Shown piece by piece: positions 34,599-43,266 of a stretch of DNA of 64,000 nucleotides (position 1 is the first letter of the stretch; each line of letters starts with the position of its first letter). Both the position numbers and the translations under genes were made by a program. The notes below the pieces were generated by a model. It was not told where the DNA came from, ran no database searches, and saw nothing but the letters and a program-made list of their open reading frames with translations. The stretch spans positions 23,194 through 87,193 of the forward strand of contig NZ_MPOH02000018.1 in assembly GCF_001896135.2 (NCBI RefSeq), given 5' to 3'. This DNA comes from Streptomyces phaeoluteigriseus (GTDB lineage: Bacteria > Actinomycetota > Actinomycetes > Streptomycetales > Streptomycetaceae).

Positions 34599-35888
34599 AT
34601 GGCGGAGCGCAACGGGCGTACGGTACGCGATCTCAGGCGGGCCAACCGCACAGCAGTCCTGCAACGGCTCTACTTCGACGGCCCCCTCAGCCGTTTCGAG
34701 CTGGGCCCGGTCACCGGCCTCAGCTCCGGCTCGGTCAGCAATGTCGTCGCCGACCTGGTCGCCGACGGGCTCCTGGAGGAGGCCGGCAGCGTCGACTCCG
34801 ACGGCGGCCGCCCCCGCACCCTGCTGCGCGTCGCGCCCGCCAGCGGCCACATGATCGGCGTGGACGTCGGAGAGACCCGGGTACGTGTCGAGCTGTTCGA
34901 CCTCACCCTCACCGAACTCGCCCGGGCCGAACGCCCGTTGGAGCAGCGTCGGTACGAGGTCGAGGGCATCGTCGGCCACATCCGCGACGGCGTCGCCCAG
35001 GTGCTCGACGCCGCCGGCATCGCCCCCGAGCGGCTGCTGGGCGTCGGCATCGGCGTCCCCGGCATCGTCGAGCGCGGCCCCGAGCACGGGGCGGTCGTGC
35101 ACGGCCAGACCATCGGCTGGGACGCCGTCCCGCTCGAAGAGCTGCTGCGGGCGGGCTCCCCGCTCCCCGAGAGCGTCCCCTACTTCATCGACAACGGTGC
35201 CAAGACCCTCGGCCAGGCCGAGATGTGGTTCGGCGGCGGCCGAGGGGCCCACAACGCCTGCGTCGTCCTCTTCGGCTCGGGCGTCGGCGCCTGCCTGGTC
35301 ACCCCCGACGTGGAGAACGGCCGGGCCGTCGAGTGGGGGCACCTCACCGTGCGGGTGCGCGGACGCCGCTGCCGCTGCGGGGCGCTGGGCTGCCTGGAGG
35401 CGTACGCGGGCGCCGAGGCCCTCCTCGACCGCTGGCGCGAGGAGGGTGGCGAGCCCCCTTCGGGCGCCGACGAGGAGACCGCGCTGACCGCGATGCTCGC
35501 CGCCGCCTATCCGGCCGACGGCGCCGAAGCCGACCCCGTCGCCCTCGCCGTCCTGGAGGAGACCGCCGAATACCTGGGCGCCGGGCTCTCCGACCTGATC
35601 AACCTCTTCCAGCCCGAGCGCATCCTCATCGGCGGCTGGGCCGGCCTCCAGCTCGGCACCCGCTTCCTGCCCGCCGTACGCCGCCACGCCACCGCGTACG
35701 CGCTGCGCCACCCGGCCGAGAAGGTCACCGTCGAACTGGGCCGGCTCGGGCCCGACGCGGTCACCGTGGGCGCCGCGATCCTGCCGCTCGCCGACTTCTT
35801 CTCCCGCGGCGGCCGACGCCCCGAGCCCCTCCCCGTCGGCCCGGCGCCCGCCTGGCGCACCGCGCTGGAGGAACGCGCCCCGCACTGA
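34599..35888 (+). CDS. ROK-family transcriptional regulator
   Basis: Protein of 429 residues. The N-terminal MarR-like helix-turn-helix is VRDLRRANRTAVLQRLYFDG then LSRFELGPVTGLSSGSVSNV. The ROK domain follows: IGVDVGETRVRVELFD, the phosphate and sugar motif GVGIGVPGIVERG, and the zinc motif CRCGALGCLEAYAG. Such proteins sense sugars and repress carbohydrate genes. ATG at 34599 was chosen because of AAGGGGG upstream; the upstream TTG and ATG codons would add a sequence lacking similarity. No sugar operon is adjacent except the distant rhamnose locus, so its regulon is unknown. Confidence 0.88.
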   Translation: MAERNGRTVRDLRRANRTAVLQRLYFDGPLSRFELGPVTGLSSGSVSNVVADLVADGLLEEAGSVDSDGGRPRTLLRVAPASGHMIGVDVGETRVRVELFDLTLTELARAERPLEQRRYEVEGIVGHIRDGVAQVLDAAGIAPERLLGVGIGVPGIVERGPEHGAVVHGQTIGWDAVPLEELLRAGSPLPESVPYFIDNGAKTLGQAEMWFGGGRGAHNACVVLFGSGVGACLVTPDVENGRAVEWGHLTVRVRGRRCRCGALGCLEAYAGAEALLDRWREEGGEPPSGADEETALTAMLAAAYPADGAEADPVALAVLEETAEYLGAGLSDLINLFQPERILIGGWAGLQLGTRFLPAVRRHATAYALRHPAEKVTVELGRLGPDAVTVGAAILPLADFFSRGGRRPEPLPVGPAPAWRTALEERAPH

Positions 35889-35957
35889 GGTTTCGCCGGC
35901 CGGCCCGGAGGTACCCGCGTCCCGCCGCATGTGACACGACCTCGAAGGGAGGGCATC

Positions 35958-36257
35958 GTGGTGGACCATCGCCTCGAAGGACCCGGAGAGAACGGCACGC
36001 CCGTCCCGCGTGACCTGCCCGATCAGCAGGCGGACGCGGGCGATGACCCCTGGGAGGTCGCCCCCACGAGGGCGGACGAGAACGCCGGCACGGACGCCGA
36101 CCCGGACGACACCGACGCCGATACCGACGGCCCCGACACGGACGGCCCCGACACGGACGTCCCCGACACGGACGAGGCGGGCACGGGCCGCCAGGGCGCC
36201 CCCCGCCCGGCCACCGTCAACGCCGATCACCCCACCCCCGACGAGCCGACCGGCTGA
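35958..36257 (+). CDS. Small acidic hypothetical protein with Asp-Thr repeats
   Basis: About 99 residues, very acidic, low complexity. It starts at GTG 35958 (or 35961) after AAGGGAGGG. The middle is Asp/Thr/Gly/Pro repeats (DTDGPDTDGPDTDVPDTDEAG) encoded by exact 15-base units, and the rest is Pro/Asp-rich. No signal peptide or membrane segment. Not a recognised family; such disordered acidic proteins occur in actinobacteria without known function. Codon bias is in line with neighbours. Confidence 0.5.
   Translation: MVDHRLEGPGENGTPVPRDLPDQQADAGDDPWEVAPTRADENAGTDADPDDTDADTDGPDTDGPDTDVPDTDEAGTGRQGAPRPATVNADHPTPDEPTG
36126..36170 (+). repeat. Three tandem 15-bp units in the acidic protein gene
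   Basis: Units GACGGCCCCGACACG at 36126-36140 and 36141-36155, and GACGTCCCCGACACG at 36156-36170, encode the Asp-Gly/Val-Pro-Asp-Thr repeat. Length could vary between strains by slippage. Confidence 0.7.
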
Positions 36258-36346
36258 GCCCCGCCGCCCGCCCCGGCGGACACCCCGACGACCGACCGCC
36301 CGGTCCCTTGCGACGATCGTCCGCATGGTCGACCGGGCGGTTCTTC

Positions 36347-36385
36347 GCGCCTCGTGCATAGCGCGGGGCGCCTCGTGCATAGCGC
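36347..36385. repeat. 18-bp direct repeat in a decayed region
   Basis: GCGCCTCGTGCATAGCGC occurs at 36347-36364 and again at 36368-36385, a 21-base period. It lies in the 430-base stretch between the acidic protein gene and the epimerase gene, which otherwise contains only a fragment of a ferric-reductase-like gene and no intact frame. Confidence 0.6.
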
Positions 36386-36514
36386 CGCGTACACCTCGCG
36401 GGTGCCCGGCGTGCCGTCCTCCGGCACCACCCGGCGGGCCCGGATCTCGACCTGCTGACCGTTCCGTCCGCCCGTGAGCCGGCCCGTGAGTCGGCCTCCG
36501 CCCGTGAGCCGCAG

Positions 36515-36690
36515 GCCGGCCAGTGCACGGCCCGCCAGGCGCGCTGGCCCAGGCGTGCGCGGCAGGAGGCTGGTGACGCGGACGGCCGGCATCAGGTCGA
36601 GACCGTGCCGAGGCCGAGCCACAGGGGCTGGTGGCGGAGACGAACGCGATCAGGACGTCCACGACGGTGATGTCGACGTAGCCGCCCGTC
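36515..36690 (-). pseudogene. Remnant of a ferric-reductase-like membrane protein
   Basis: Reading the minus strand in three frames gives GGYVDITVVDVLIAFVSATSP, then WLGLGTVS, then DLMPAVRVTSLLPRT, then GQRAWRAVHW. In order and spacing these match the middle of the ferric-reductase-like transmembrane domain of Streptomyces proteins (GYV...PLWLGLGTVS..DL..A..VTSL......RAWRAVHW, with the heme-binding His in VHW). The start and end of the gene are absent. Several frame changes and the loss of both ends mark a real remnant, unlike the single-base breaks elsewhere. Confidence 0.55.
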
Positions 36691-37719
36691 AGCCGACCTT
36701 GCGCCCCCGCATCGGCTCCGTCGGCGCGCCCGCGCCGGCGCGCATCCCGTGCAGGAACTCCTCCAGGACCTCCGTCGCCGTGCGCTGCGGGCGCCAGCCC
36801 AGTTCGACGCGCGCGCGGGTGCAGTCCAGCAGGGGGAGGCGCAGGACCGCGTCGAAGAGGTGCGGGGAGGCGGGCAGCAGGTGCAGGCCCCACGCGGCGG
36901 CGATCGCCGCGCGGGCCGCCGTCCTGGGCAGCCGCACCGGGCGGGCGTCGAACATCTTGGCGAGCAGTTCCGCGTCGAGGGGCGGATCGGCGGCGAGGTT
37001 GAAGGGCCCGCGCACGTCCGTGCGCACGGCGAGCCGGTACGCCTCGGCCGCGTCCTCGGTGTGCAGCGCCTGCACCCGCAGGCCCGGCACGTCCGGCAGG
37101 AACGGCAGCAGCTCGGGCCGGGCGATCGGCCCCGGCAGGAACCGGCCGCCGAAGATCCGGCGCTGCTCGCTCGCGGACTCCCGCTTGAACAGGAACGCCG
37201 GCCGCATCCGCACCACGCGGGTCCCGGGGTGATCGCGTTCGAAGGTGTCCAGGGCCCGCTCCAGATAGGCCTTCTCCCGGCAGTACGCGGCGTCCGGCCA
37301 GCCGTGCGTGGGCCACGACTCGTCCACCGCGCGCTCCTCCTGCGGCCCCGGCGAGTACGCGCCCACCGACGAGGCGTGCACCAGCGCCGGCACGTTCGCC
37401 GCCGCCACCGCCTCGAACACCCGCAGGCTGCCCAGCACATTGGTCCGCCAGGTCACCGCGGGGTCGTGCGTCGGCTGGAACGCCCACGCCAGGTGCACCA
37501 CCGCGTCCGCGCCCTCGAACACCCGGGTGAGACTTTCCTCCTCGGTGCCCAGATCGACCGTCGTCCACTCCGTCCCGGGCGCGTCCGGCCCGGGAACCGC
37601 CGGGCCAGCCCCACCACCGACTCCACCTCGGGATCCTCCGCCAGGAGCCGCACCACACTCGTGCCGACATTGCCGGTGGCCCCGGTGACCACGACCCTCT
37701 TGCCCGAACCGCTGCTCAC
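36689..37719 (-). pseudogene. NAD-dependent epimerase/dehydratase, one frame change
   Basis: Extended SDR of about 343 residues. GTG 37719 leads to KRVVVTGATGNVGTSVVRLL (Rossmann motif TGATGNVG). After GLARR the frame breaks near 37600; adding one G gives VPGPDAPGTEWTTVDLG and then FEGADAVVHLAWAFQPTHD, SSVGAYSPG and the catalytic YCREK, with a normal C-terminus. The substrate is probably a nucleotide sugar or other carbonyl compound. The defect is a single missing base in a GGG run, so it may be a sequencing error. Confidence 0.8.
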
Positions 37720-37888
37720 CTTCGACTCCTCTCGCCGCCGTCCCCTGGGGCGCGACGAGTACCCCCGTTCCGCGCGGGACACGCGAGCGCCCGGGACGGG
37801 CCGGGGGCCGGCGGGACGATCAGCGCACGAACAGGGCGAGCGGGGCTCCCCGCCCGGGACAGCCCCGCACGCACGCGGGCAGAAGGAA

Positions 37889-37922
37889 GCCCCGACCGGG
37901 ACGGGGGAATCACGGTCGGGGC
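37889..37922. terminator. Terminator-like hairpin in the gap between the epimerase and FUSC genes
   Basis: GCCCCGACC (37889-37897) pairs perfectly with GGTCGGGGC (37914-37922) over a 16-base loop. It sits in a 390-base stretch with no convincing gene, between two leftward genes; it could end transcription of the upstream (right-hand) FUSC operon. Confidence 0.4.
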
Positions 37923-38109
37923 GGTCGAGGTGTGGGCGCGGACGGCGGTCGCCTCTCGGCGAAAGGCTCCACAGGGCTTCAGCCGAACGATCGTCCCTGT
38001 GGGCAAAAGGTGAGGCCCGGGGACACTGTCCCGTCCGCACCCACGGTCTGTTCAACGGCGAACCACTTGCGAGTGTTCCCCGCTCCGCCCCGGCCCCCGG
38101 TGATCTGTG

Positions 38110-39279
38110 TCACCGGCTCCGGTCCGCCTCGCGGGCGGCCGGAAGGATCTCGGCCCAGAGGTTCTCCGCCTGGAGCACCAGTGTCCCGAGGACCGCCGTG
38201 TGCTCCGCGCCCCACGCGGCGTGGTCGCACAGGCTGTCCTGCAGGTCGCGCCGCAGCTCCTCCGGCTCCGCCGACTCCCGCGCCCTCTCCCCGCCCCCGG
38301 CGCCCCGCAGCCGTTCCGCCTCGGCCCGGCAGGCGTCGCCGAGCAGTTCCAGCAGCCGGGCGTACGTCCGCAGCGCCGCCGGCCCGGGCGGGGCGGGCGT
38401 ACGGTCGCCGTCGGCCGCCACGGCGAGTGTGCGCGTGAGGGCCGTGACATGGCCGGTGACCCGGCCCCAGCGGCCGTCCTCCGACTCCGGCGGCACGTCC
38501 AGCGGGACCCGGTGCAGCGCGCGCAGCGGACCGGAGGTCAGCCGCAGGCTTTCCCGGCTCCAGCCGCGCGCCGCGCGCAGTCCCTCCCGCCGCCGTTCCA
38601 GCCGGGCGGAGGCCCGCGACCACTCGGCGGCCCTCGCCGCGTCCCACTCGCCGTCCCGCAGCCCGTCCGCGACCCTGTCCAGCACCTCGCCCGCCTCCCG
38701 GGCCAGCGCCACCAGGTTCTCCCGCACGTCCCGCAGGTGCACCGGCGGCAGCACCAGCGCGTTGACGGCGATCCCGACGACCGCGCCGAGCGCCGCCTGC
38801 CCCACCCGGTGCCCGACCGCCGACGCCGACACCGCTCCCGAGGCGATCGTGAACACCGCCGTGGTCGCCGCGTAGATGCCCTGGTCGCCGAACCGGGGCC
38901 AGTTCGCCAGCAGCATCAGCACCGGCAGGGACAGCGCCAGGGCGCCCAGGGTGTCCCCGGTGACGGCCTGCGCCGCCGATGCGAGCAGCGTCCCCGCGCA
39001 GATCGCCGTCCACTGCTGGGCGGCCTGCCGAAGGGAGCCGTAGACCGTGGCCTGCACCAGGACCAGTGCCGCCCAGGGCGCCATCAGGGCCATCGGGTCG
39101 CCCAGCCAGACGCCCGCCACCGACCAGGCCAGCAGGGCCGCCACCGCCGCCTTCAGCGACTGCACGACCAGGTCCCGCTCCCGGCCGGGCCCGCCGCACG
39201 CCGACCGCGCGGCCCTGGCGACGGCACCCGCCTCCCGGCGCACCGCGTCCGTCACCCGTGTCGCGTCACGCACACTCAC
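38110..39279 (-). CDS. FUSC-type membrane protein 2
   Basis: Protein of 389 residues with a cluster of hydrophobic segments between about residues 35 and 190 (VVQSLKAAVAALLAWSVAGV, LMAPWAALVLVQATVYGSLR, and VGQAALGAVVGIAVNALVL) followed by a helical cytoplasmic tail. Same FUSC/aromatic-acid-exporter architecture as the protein at 30830-32101 but only distantly similar. GTG start at 39279 overlaps the HAD gene stop by 4 bases, so the two are co-translated; the link between a phosphatase and an exporter-like protein is not explained. Confidence 0.8.
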   Translation of the reverse strand: MSVRDATRVTDAVRREAGAVARAARSACGGPGRERDLVVQSLKAAVAALLAWSVAGVWLGDPMALMAPWAALVLVQATVYGSLRQAAQQWTAICAGTLLASAAQAVTGDTLGALALSLPVLMLLANWPRFGDQGIYAATTAVFTIASGAVSASAVGHRVGQAALGAVVGIAVNALVLPPVHLRDVRENLVALAREAGEVLDRVADGLRDGEWDAARAAEWSRASARLERRREGLRAARGWSRESLRLTSGPLRALHRVPLDVPPESEDGRWGRVTGHVTALTRTLAVAADGDRTPAPPGPAALRTYARLLELLGDACRAEAERLRGAGGGERARESAEPEELRRDLQDSLCDHAAWGAEHTAVLGTLVLQAENLWAEILPAAREADRSR

Positions 39280-39932
39280 GCCAGCGGGCTGTCCGCCAGG
39301 GCAGCCAGCAGTGCGGCCGGATCGGCGTAGACCGCCTGGGCGCCCGCCTCCTCCAGGTCGGCACGCGGGATGCCGCCGCTCAGCACCCCCACGCACCGGA
39401 CGCCGGCCCGGCGGCCCGCCTGCATGTCCCACACGGTGTCGCCGACGAACACGGCCCGCTCGGCGGGCACCCCGGCCAGTTCCAGGGCGAGTTGGACGGG
39501 CTCCGGCGCGGGCTTGCCCTCCTCGACGTCGTCCGCGCTCGCCGTGGCGGTGATCGCCTCGTCGGCGTCCAGGGCACGCCGCAGCGCCGACAGCTCCGCT
39601 CCGCTCGCCGAGGTGGCCAGCACCACCCGCCGGCCGTCGCGGTGCAGCCTCCGCAGCAGCGCCCCGGCGTCCGCGAGCGGGGGCAGCCGGTCGAAGTACT
39701 GGCCGTACAGGGCCTTGTGGGCGGCGCTCAGCTCGGCGTCCTGGTCCTCGTCGCGGTTCTCGCCCAGCACATGGGCGACGAGGTCGGTGGAACCGAGGCC
39801 GATCGCCCGGTGCACGGCGTGCATGGGCACCTGGTGGCCCGCCTGCCGGAAGGCCTCCCACCAGGTCACGACGTGCAGGTGGTTGGTGTCGACGAGGGTG
39901 CCGTCGACATCGAAGACGGCGGCGCGTTCCAT
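39276..39932 (-). CDS. HAD-family phosphatase
   Basis: Protein of 218 residues of the CbbY/phosphoglycolate-phosphatase type. Motif I is VFDVDGTLVDT (nucleophile Asp and general acid Asp), motif II LATSAS, the lysine is in KPAPEP and motif IV is VFVGDTVWDMQAG. A helical cap sits between motifs I and II. Substrates include sugar phosphates, so it could be phosphoglycolate phosphatase or beta-phosphoglucomutase-like. ATG at 39932 with AAAGGA upstream. First of two overlapping genes with a FUSC-type protein. Confidence 0.88.
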   Translation of the reverse strand: MERAAVFDVDGTLVDTNHLHVVTWWEAFRQAGHQVPMHAVHRAIGLGSTDLVAHVLGENRDEDQDAELSAAHKALYGQYFDRLPPLADAGALLRRLHRDGRRVVLATSASGAELSALRRALDADEAITATASADDVEEGKPAPEPVQLALELAGVPAERAVFVGDTVWDMQAGRRAGVRCVGVLSGGIPRADLEEAGAQAVYADPAALLAALADSPLA

Positions 39933-39993
39933 CAGGGGTCCTTTCGTCGGGTTTCGCCAGCTGTCGTCCGCGTGGCCGGCACCGGGTACCACG

Positions 39994-41031
39994 TCAGGCG
40001 CCCGTCACGCCCGCCGGCACCCGGCCCTCCCTCGTCCAGGCCAGCAGATCCTCCAGCGGCCAGGTGGTCACCACCCGCTCCGGCGGCACCCCGCACTCCT
40101 CGGCCCGCTCGCAGCCGAGGACCTGCCAGTCCAGTTGCCCCGGCGCGTGCGCGTCGGTGTCGACCGAGAACAGCACGCCGGCCTCGACGGCCCGGCGCAG
40201 CAGCCGCCGGGGCGGGTCGAGCCGCTCGGGGCGGCTGTTGATCTCCACGGCCGTGCCCGACTCGGCGCAGGCGGCGAACACCTCGTCCGCGTCGAACTGC
40301 GACTCCGGCCGCCCCCGCCCGGTCACCAGCCGCCCGGTGCAGTGACCGAGGACGTCCGCGTGCGGATCGCGTACGGCGTTCACCATGCGGCGGGTCATCG
40401 CCCGGGCGTCCATGCGCAGCTTGGAGTGGACGGACACCACGACCACGTCGAGCCGCTCCAGCAGTTCGGGCTCCTGGTCGAGCGAGCCGTCGTCGAGGAT
40501 GTCGCACTCGATGCCGGTCAGCAGCCGGAACGGTGCCCAGGTCGCGTTCAGCTCCGCCACCACGTCCAGCTGCCGGCGCAGCCGTTCCGGGGACAGCCCG
40601 CGGGCCACCGTCAGGCGCGGCGAGTGGTCGGTCAGCGCCGCCCACTCGTGTCCGAGCGAGGCCGCCGCCAGGCCCATCTCCTCGATGGGGCTGCCACCGT
40701 CCGACCAGTCGGAGTGCAGATGGCAGTCCCCGCGCAGCAGCGCCCGCAGCCGCGCGCCGCCGCCCGTCAGCGGCTTGCCGACCTCCTCCTCCAGCTTCTC
40801 CAGATAGGCGGGGACCCCGCCGGCGAGCGCCTCGCGCACCACCTGCGCGGTCTTGGGACCGACCCCCTTGAGGGACTCCAGCGTCCCCGCGTCCGCCCGC
40901 TCCCGGATCTGCCCGGCGGGCAGCCGCCCCAGCACCCGGGCCGCGGTACGGAAGGCACGCACCCGGTAGGTCGGCGCCAGGGACCGCTCCAGCAGGAACG
41001 CGATCCGGTCCAGGGCCTCGACAGGATCCAT
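39994..41031 (-). CDS. PHP-domain phosphoesterase with N-terminal helix-hairpin-helix
   Basis: Protein of 345 residues. Residues about 1-80 resemble the helical DNA-binding front of family X polymerases, including a helix-hairpin-helix LKGVGPKTAQ (54-63). The rest is a PHP domain with GDCHLHSDWSDGG (HxH at 104-106), TDHS (134-137), GIECDI and, near the end, SVDTDAHAPGQL. This is the C-terminal half of bacterial PolX without the nucleotidyltransferase part. It could be a DNA 3-prime phosphoesterase, but YcdX-like activity on small phosphates is possible. ATG at 41031. Confidence 0.82.
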   Translation of the reverse strand: MDPVEALDRIAFLLERSLAPTYRVRAFRTAARVLGRLPAGQIRERADAGTLESLKGVGPKTAQVVREALAGGVPAYLEKLEEEVGKPLTGGGARLRALLRGDCHLHSDWSDGGSPIEEMGLAAASLGHEWAALTDHSPRLTVARGLSPERLRRQLDVVAELNATWAPFRLLTGIECDILDDGSLDQEPELLERLDVVVVSVHSKLRMDARAMTRRMVNAVRDPHADVLGHCTGRLVTGRGRPESQFDADEVFAACAESGTAVEINSRPERLDPPRRLLRRAVEAGVLFSVDTDAHAPGQLDWQVLGCERAEECGVPPERVVTTWPLEDLLAWTREGRVPAGVTGA

Positions 41032-41156
41032 CGCCACCTCCTGGCTCCAGCGTTCCCCACCCGCGCCGGGCCCGCACGACGGGGGCGCCGGTTTGTCCGG
41101 TACCCACCCGGGTACTGCGACGTCCCGACAACCCACCGTTCCCGAGGAGGCCGCCG

Positions 41157-41966
41157 ATGTCCGCCCCGACCGCCCCCCATCCCGAGGTGGCCCTCGTCAC
41201 CGGAGCCGACTCGGGCATCGGCCGCGCCACCGCCGTACGCCTCGCCGCGGCGGGGATGGACATCGGGATCACCTGGCACAGCGACCGCGAGGGGGCCGAG
41301 GAGACGGCCGAGGAGGTCCGCTCGCACGGCAGGCGGGCCGCCGTCGCCCAGCTCGACCTGACCCGGCTGCCCGGCGCCGCCGACACCGTCGACGAGCTGT
41401 GCGACCGGCTCGGCCGCGTCGACGTCCTCGTCAACAACGCCGGTACGGGCACCATGACGCCCTTCCTCGACCTGGAACCGGACGAGGTGCGACGGGTCCT
41501 GGACGTCGACCTGGTCGGCCCCCTGCTGTGCGGGCAGAAGGCGGCCCGGCACATGATCCGGCAGGGCGACGGCGGCCGGATCGTCAACGTCACCTCCGTC
41601 CACGAGCACCAGCCACGCGTCGGCGCCGCCCCGTACTGCGCGGCCAAGGGCGGCCTGGGCCTGCTCACCCAGGTCATGGCCCTCGAACTCGCCGAGTACG
41701 GCATCACCGTCAACGCCGTCGCGCCCGGCGAGATCGCCACCCCCATGACGGGGCAGGAGGACACCGACCCGCACACGCAGAGGCGCCCCGGTGTCCCGCT
41801 GGGCCGCCCCGGTGACGCCCGCGAGGTCGCCGCCGTCATCGCCTTCCTCGCCGGGCCGGACGCCGGTTACGTCACCGGCGCCTCCTGGAGCGTGGACGGA
41901 GGCATGCTCCGGATGGGCCCGCAGGCCGGATCGCATCTCGGCAGCGACGACTGGCGCAGGCCCTGA
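41157..41966 (+). CDS. SDR-family oxidoreductase
   Basis: Protein of 269 residues, classical short-chain dehydrogenase. VALVTGADSGIGRATAV is the nucleotide-binding glycine motif, NNAGTGT follows, and the catalytic set is S in VNVTSVHEHQ and Y/K in YCAAKGG. The C-terminus has FLAGPDAGYVTGASWSVDGGM, normal for the family. The protein is of the glucose/sorbitol dehydrogenase-like group seen many times in Streptomyces; substrate unknown. The ATG at 41157 has a GAGGAGG upstream. Confidence 0.88.
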   Translation: MSAPTAPHPEVALVTGADSGIGRATAVRLAAAGMDIGITWHSDREGAEETAEEVRSHGRRAAVAQLDLTRLPGAADTVDELCDRLGRVDVLVNNAGTGTMTPFLDLEPDEVRRVLDVDLVGPLLCGQKAARHMIRQGDGGRIVNVTSVHEHQPRVGAAPYCAAKGGLGLLTQVMALELAEYGITVNAVAPGEIATPMTGQEDTDPHTQRRPGVPLGRPGDAREVAAVIAFLAGPDAGYVTGASWSVDGGMLRMGPQAGSHLGSDDWRRP

Positions 41967-42028
41967 CCGGCGCGTCGTAAGACTCCGTACCGGCTCCTGC
42001 GACGGGCCCGGCCTCACCCGGCCGCGCC

Positions 42029-42339
42029 ATGGCCGGGGCTTCCACTGACGCGACCAGGACGGCCGGCCCGCCACCCCCGCCGCCCGGCGTCGGCAGGCCG
42101 CCCGCGCGGTGCGGGAGGTCAGCCGGTACCTCGGCAACACGCCCGCCGTGTGCCGGGCCTCCTGCATCGACCCGCGCGTCTTCGAGCTGTACGACCAGGG
42201 CCGTACGGTCGCGCCCGCGCTCACCCGGCTGGGCGAGCACGGGGCGTTCGGGCGGCCGGCCGCACAGGGTGCCGTCGAGGCGGCCGTGCCGGACCTGCTC
42301 AGCTGCGGGAAAAAACGAGCCGACGGCGGAATCGGGTGA
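42029..42339 (+). pseudogene. Remnant of the C-terminus of DNA topoisomerase IB
   Basis: The 408-base gap after the SDR gene encodes, in one frame from about 42082, RRRQAARAVREVSRYLGNTPAVCRASCIDPRVFELYDQGRTVAPAL, which matches the last part of actinobacterial topoisomerase IB (VREVxxYLGNTPAVxRASYIDPRV). The residue that should be the catalytic tyrosine (RASYIDP) is Cys here. The upstream catalytic core with the Arg/Lys/His residues is missing; a short in-frame piece from 42029 (ASTDATRTA) may be the decayed preceding helix. Gene therefore inactive by two independent criteria. Confidence 0.65.
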
Positions 42340-42374
42340 TTCCTACCCGTCGGTTGCGAATTACGCTCTATGAC

Positions 42375-42617
42375 ATGACCGAAATCGCGAGCCCCCACAT
42401 CTCCCGACCGCGGATCACGGTGCTCGGGGTGCAGCCGGGCGAGTCCCCGTTCCGCATCGTGCAAATCGACGGAGAGGTGGTCGGTGAGGCCAGGGCCGTC
42501 ACCGACGTCCTCGAGACAGCCGCCGCGTTCGGCATCACCGTCCACGACCTCGACGACCCGGACGTGGTGCGTTGGGTGGGCGGCGACCGCTACACCTGGA
42601 GCCCCCGGCACCGCTAA
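42375..42617 (+). CDS. Small conserved hypothetical protein, 80 aa
   Basis: Short protein (80 residues) without signal peptide or membrane segment: ISRPRITVLGVQPGESPFRIVQIDG, then VLETAAAFGITVHDLDDPDVVRWVGGD. The pattern of beta strands and one helix suggests a small soluble fold. I believe it occurs in many Streptomyces genomes but has no assigned function. ATG at 42375; the region upstream is the topoisomerase remnant. The stop is 19 bases before the end of the opposing VanZ gene. Confidence 0.65.
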   Translation: MTEIASPHISRPRITVLGVQPGESPFRIVQIDGEVVGEARAVTDVLETAAAFGITVHDLDDPDVVRWVGGDRYTWSPRHR

Positions 42618-42636
42618 GCGCCCGCCGCCCGCGTCG

Positions 42637-43266
42637 TCACACCCGGCGCTCCCGCGCGTGCACGGCACGGCCCAGCCGCCGGCCCACCAGCAGGTAACCG
42701 ATGAGCGCACCCGTCGTGTTGAGGATGACGTCGTCGACGTCGAAGGCGCGCCCGGTGACCAGCGCGCCCTGGGCGAACTCCACCAGCAGCATCACGGTCG
42801 CGGTCAGCAGCAGGACCCGCAGCAGTCCGCGCGCCCGGGGCGCGAGGACCGGTACCAGCACGCCGAACGGCACACCGAGCAGCAGGTTCCCGCCGATCTG
42901 CTTCACCGCGTCCCGCAGTTCCGGCTGGTCCAGATACGCCCGCAGCGACCGGCCGGGCCGCAGGTTGGAGTGCACCAGCGACTCGGACGCGGGGGACGGC
43001 TCCAGGGTGAGCCGGGCCAGCACGACGGCGAACGCCACCATGAACGCGAAGGCGAACAGCATCGCCAGCAGCCGCAGGGGGAGTGGCAGCGGCCGACGCC
43101 CGTCCCGTTGGGCGCCGCCGGACTTCTCCCGCTTGCCGGACCTCGCCCACCTGCTTCTCCTGGCGGGTTCGGGCTTCGCGGGCGGTTCGGGTTCGGCGGT
43201 GCGCGGACGAAACGCGGTACGCACACGCAGCGCGGCGGCACGCGGACGTAGGGCTGCACGGTTCAT
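42637..43266 (-). CDS. VanZ-family membrane protein
   Basis: Protein of 209 residues. A basic, Pro/Arg-rich N-terminus of about 60 residues is followed by four hydrophobic segments (LLAMLFAFAFMVAFAVVLARL, GVPFGVLVPVLAP, VLLLTATVMLLVEFAQG, DVILNTTGALIGYLLVG). NLLLGVPFGVLVP and the EFAQG and DVDDVILNTTGALIGY patterns are VanZ family signatures. VanZ proteins confer some teicoplanin resistance in enterococci, but most actinobacterial homologues have no known role. Stand-alone gene. Confidence 0.82.
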   Translation of the reverse strand: MNRAALRPRAAALRVRTAFRPRTAEPEPPAKPEPARRSRWARSGKREKSGGAQRDGRRPLPLPLRLLAMLFAFAFMVAFAVVLARLTLEPSPASESLVHSNLRPGRSLRAYLDQPELRDAVKQIGGNLLLGVPFGVLVPVLAPRARGLLRVLLLTATVMLLVEFAQGALVTGRAFDVDDVILNTTGALIGYLLVGRRLGRAVHARERRV

